A stretch of 64,000 bases of DNA from Eubacterium sp. MSJ-33 (GTDB taxonomy: Bacteria > Bacillota > Clostridia > Lachnospirales > Lachnospiraceae), in contig NZ_CP076562.1 in the NCBI RefSeq assembly GCF_022174665.1, positions 1,780,525-1,844,524 on the forward strand. The letters are read 5' to 3'. The translations under genes and the position numbers were made by a program. Shown piece after piece: positions 62,906 through 64,000 of the stretch. Below the pieces are notes generated by a model. The model made no database searches, was not told the origin of the DNA, and saw nothing but the letters and a program-made list of their open reading frames with translations. The stretch's first letter is position 1. The number at the start of each line of letters is the position of its first letter.

Positions 62906-62999
62906 TTCATACCCCTCCAATAGCTGTTATACCACACACGTTTTCCGTGCTGTTATAACAGGTAATTCTTATCTGATGCTGTATCTATATTCTGATACA

Positions 63000-64000
63000 T
63001 CAACCGCCGAACAGGGATGTCAGATACGACTGCTGGCTCTGCAGCTTCGCCATTGCAGACTCCATCTTGGAGAATTGGTTATAATACTTGTCCTCTAAAT
63101 CCTGTAGCTTCTCTTCCCATTTGTCGATTTCGTCTTCGTAATCGTCAATCTCGCTGTCCATCGTTTTATCATTGTAGAAGGTCTGTGTACTACGCACACC
63201 TTCAATACGTGTCATGGATTTTCTGAGATAATCATACAACTGCGTACCGACACCCTTGTTCTCAGATGTTCCACCAATGATCTGGCTTACCAGATCATCA
63301 TTTCCTTCCAATGCTGCCCGCAGTTTATTCTCCTGGGAAGCATATTCCTCGTCATCTTCATCACCCAAGATATGAAGCTTACCATTTTCAGAATAATCAC
63401 CGGTTACAATGCCGATGGATGCCAGTGTCATAGTTCTTGTACTACCATCTGCCAATGTCACTGTTACACCTTTGTTCAATGTAGAACGCATATTGGTAAG
63501 AAGTGTCTGCAACGTATCATCACGGCGGAGCAGACCCTGCTTCGCCTTTTCTTCCCACTTCTCGATCTGTGTATCGGACAGCTTACTCTTCTCATCATCC
63601 GTCAGAGCATCGTATCCGGCATCCTTCTCGTTGTAGTATTTATTCATCTCATCGATCAGCTCATTGTAAGCCTTCACGAACTTCTTTACGTTGTCATACG
63701 CAGCATCCGTATCGGCTGCCACTTCAATATTGACCGCCGTATCTGTCTTTGCCTTTGCTGTGATCGTCATGCCATTGATTGTCATCGTATTGCTGTCGCT
63801 GGTATATTTTACATTGTTATAATAGATGATCGCATCCCGTGCATCCACCTTGGTTGCCTCGCTGCCAAGTCCAAGGATATCGAGTGCATTGCTGTCGCTC
63901 GATGTCACATTGAAATCATTCGCTGCACCGGTCTTGGATGCATTGATATAGAATCTGCCCTGTGCTGCATCGAAGCTGGCAGAGACACCCATCTTGGAAA
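63000..64000 (-). CDS. fliD: Flagellar filament cap protein FliD, truncated by the window edge
   Basis: The last 333 or so residues of FliD are visible and the frame stays open to the right edge. The C-terminal FliD_C region has TLQTLLTNMRSTLNKGV, LASIGIVTGDYSENGKLHIL, LYDYLRKSMTRIEG and ends EDKYYNQFSKMESAMAKLQ then QQSYLTSLFGG, a standard FliD terminus. FliD caps the growing filament and helps flagellin fold. A gap of 94 bp with no clear terminator separates it from the fliS start. Confidence 0.95.
   Translation of the reverse strand, partial: SKMGVSASFDAAQGRFYINASKTGAANDFNVTSSDSNALDILGLGSEATKVDARDAIIYYNNVKYTSDSNTMTINGMTITAKAKTDTAVNIEVAADTDAAYDNVKKFVKAYNELIDEMNKYYNEKDAGYDALTDDEKSKLSDTQIEKWEEKAKQGLLRRDDTLQTLLTNMRSTLNKGVTVTLADGSTRTMTLASIGIVTGDYSENGKLHILGDEDDEEYASQENKLRAALEGNDDLVSQIIGGTSENKGVGTQLYDYLRKSMTRIEGVRSTQTFYNDKTMDSEIDDYEDEIDKWEEKLQDLEDKYYNQFSKMESAMAKLQSQQSYLTSLFGG

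Overview
The window comes from a low-to-moderate GC Gram-positive bacterium, most likely a motile Lachnospiraceae (Roseburia/Agathobacter/Lachnospira/Coprococcus-like). The evidence is a Bacillus-like flagellin with a sigma-D type promoter, strong AGGAGG ribosome sites, secreted hydrolases with tandem YNGVDYSAVYDY repeats, and Rpn-type nuclease and DUF4143 remnants. The genus cannot be settled from sequence alone. Nearly every gene lies on the minus strand, so transcription runs from high to low coordinates.

Region A (64.0 to 36.6 kb) is a flagellar filament and glycan island. It opens with fliD (cut by the window edge), fliS, an FlgN-like chaperone and flagellin. Next come a 91-residue orphan, two Maf/DUF115 flagellin glycosyltransferases and the pseudaminic acid genes pseB, pseI, pseF, pseG and pseC. 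Interleaved with these are an extra DegT aminotransferase, a methyltransferase, a WbqC protein, a LicC-LicA fusion, an IspD/TarI-like cytidylyltransferase and a CDP-alcohol phosphotransferase. The island ends with an unusual set: a WecE-like sugar aminotransferase, a GNAT, an acyl carrier protein, an AMP-forming ligase, LuxE, LuxC, an SDR and a split transketolase. I read this set as a dedicated supply line for an uncommon acyl group or branch on the flagellar glycan.

Region B (36.6 to 30.8 kb) is a decayed, mosaic stretch. It holds a DUF4143 ATPase remnant, a CgeB-like glycosyltransferase with its own promoter, an Rpn-type PD-(D/E)XK nuclease, rfbD, and an acyltransferase-3 pseudogene. Two copies of a 40-50 nt motif with a GTTTAAAC core lie 3.57 kb apart, one near each side of this stretch.

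Region C (30.6 to 0 kb) is a surface-polysaccharide cluster exported by a Wzm/Wzt ABC transporter. A two-headed amidase/glucosaminidase has its own promoter and terminator. The following operon runs rfbC, wzm, a papain-like protease, a GH9 glucanase, wzt, a methyltransferase, a 1051-residue two-headed glycosyltransferase and two polytopic membrane proteins. It continues with rfbF, rfbH, a ThDP enzyme, a DRE-TIM aldolase, a KdgK-like kinase, an epimerase/reductase, a GT2, rfbG, a WcaJ/WbaP-type initiating transferase and a truncated membrane protein. RfbF, RfbG and RfbH make a CDP-4-keto-3,6-dideoxyhexose. The ThDP enzyme plus reductase resemble yersiniose-type C4 branching, and the aldolase and kinase suggest a longer branch than acetyl. 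The protease, glucanase and amidase share the same C-terminal repeat, and two of them sit between the transporter's permease and ATPase genes. This suggests that the repeat may anchor proteins to the exported glycan.
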